Positions 5,671 to 5,861 of a stretch of DNA of 5,861 nucleotides are shown piece after piece. How positions within the stretch are numbered: the first letter of the stretch is position 1; each line of letters begins with the position of its first letter. The stretch lies in contig SYPI01000069.1 in NCBI GenBank assembly GCA_005804005.1, positions 1-5,861 on the forward strand. The letters are read 5' to 3'. This stretch comes from Planctomycetia bacterium. Its GTDB lineage: Bacteria > Planctomycetota > Phycisphaerae > Phycisphaerales > SM1A02. The notes below the pieces were generated by a model. That model was given only the letters and a program-made list of their open reading frames with translations, made no database searches and was not told where the DNA came from. A program made the position numbers and the translations under genes.

Positions 5671-5861
5671 GCCGCGCCACCGCCACCGTAGGTGCGCGTG
5701 GCCGCCGCGGGTCGCAGAATCAGGGCCAGCACTGCGGCACACAGCGTCCATCCGGCCAGCAGGTCCATCGCCAGCGGGAACGACCAATCATCAGGCAGGT
5801 GGAACCAGTTCCAGTTCGAGCCGTGCGAGGTTGCAGCGGCGAACACCGCCATCGACAGGCC
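5667..5861 (-). CDS. C-terminal part of an unidentified membrane protein, 5' end outside the window
   Basis: The frame is open from the right edge of the window to a TGA at 5669-5667, giving 64 visible residues (GLSMAVFAAATSHGSN...). The ATG at 5852 is probably internal because the frame continues past the edge. There is the end of one hydrophobic stretch (GLSMAVFAAA), a polar and aromatic loop (SHGSNWNWFHLPDDW), and one clear membrane helix (FPLAMDLLAGWTLCAAVLALIL) followed by an Arg and a Gly-rich cytoplasm-type tail (TRTYGGGGAA). I do not recognise the family. The stop codon overlaps the GTG start of the MHS transporter as GTGA, which is the main evidence that the frame is real and in the same operon. 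Confidence 0.55.
   Translation of the reverse strand, partial: GLSMAVFAAATSHGSNWNWFHLPDDWSFPLAMDLLAGWTLCAAVLALILRPAAATRTYGGGGAA

Noticed and set aside
5671..5787. N-terminal extension of the MHS transporter to an ATG at 5787
   Set aside because: The extension reads through the upstream membrane-protein gene in another frame and resembles no transporter N-terminus; the GTG at 5670 fits better.

Overview
This is a compact, GC-rich (roughly 60-65 % by eye) bacterial chromosomal segment with almost no non-coding DNA. It holds five complete protein genes on three short transcription units, plus one intact-looking gene, one gene entering at the left edge and one leaving at the right edge. No tRNA, rRNA, CRISPR array, insertion sequence or prophage gene is visible. 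The taxon is not certain. Two things lean towards Planctomycetota or a related lineage: the histidyl-tRNA synthetase has the variant motif 2 and motif 3 (ERPQRGRLREF; GMGDVVL) that I associate with planctomycetes and some neighbouring phyla, and the protein at 1993-2445 resembles, from memory, a small phosphoesterase-like family common in planctomycetes. This is inference without a database search.

Layout. At 2-355 (+) lies the 3' part of a gene for a small protein with tandem cysteine (CCxxC) units resembling YHS/TRASH-type metal-binding modules. It converges on and overlaps by 38 bp a minus-strand pair: a TPR lipoprotein (1994 to 1329), then an ArsR-type regulator fused to a SAM-dependent methyltransferase (1319 to 318), separated by 9 bp with a Shine-Dalgarno that overlaps the upstream stop codon. 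Head to head with the lipoprotein, with apparently overlapping start codons, is a plus-strand pair: a divergent LigD-phosphoesterase-like protein (1993-2445) and a DUF456 membrane protein (2457-3005).

The plus pair converges on, and overlaps by 11 bp, a minus-strand unit read from the right edge: the C-terminus of an unidentified membrane protein (5861 to 5667), an MHS-type major facilitator transporter (5670 to 4345, GTGA overlap with the preceding gene), and histidyl-tRNA synthetase hisS (4317 to 2995, 27 bp after the transporter).

Functionally the segment is mixed: one housekeeping gene (hisS), one transporter, one regulator with an enzymatic domain, and several envelope or small conserved proteins. 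The gene arrangement does not spell out one shared pathway. The most unusual points are the ArsR-methyltransferase fusion that lacks the classic metal-sensing cysteines, the tandem cysteine protein, and the zero-spacing divergent starts at 1992-1995. I did not find convincing evidence of a new multi-gene system.
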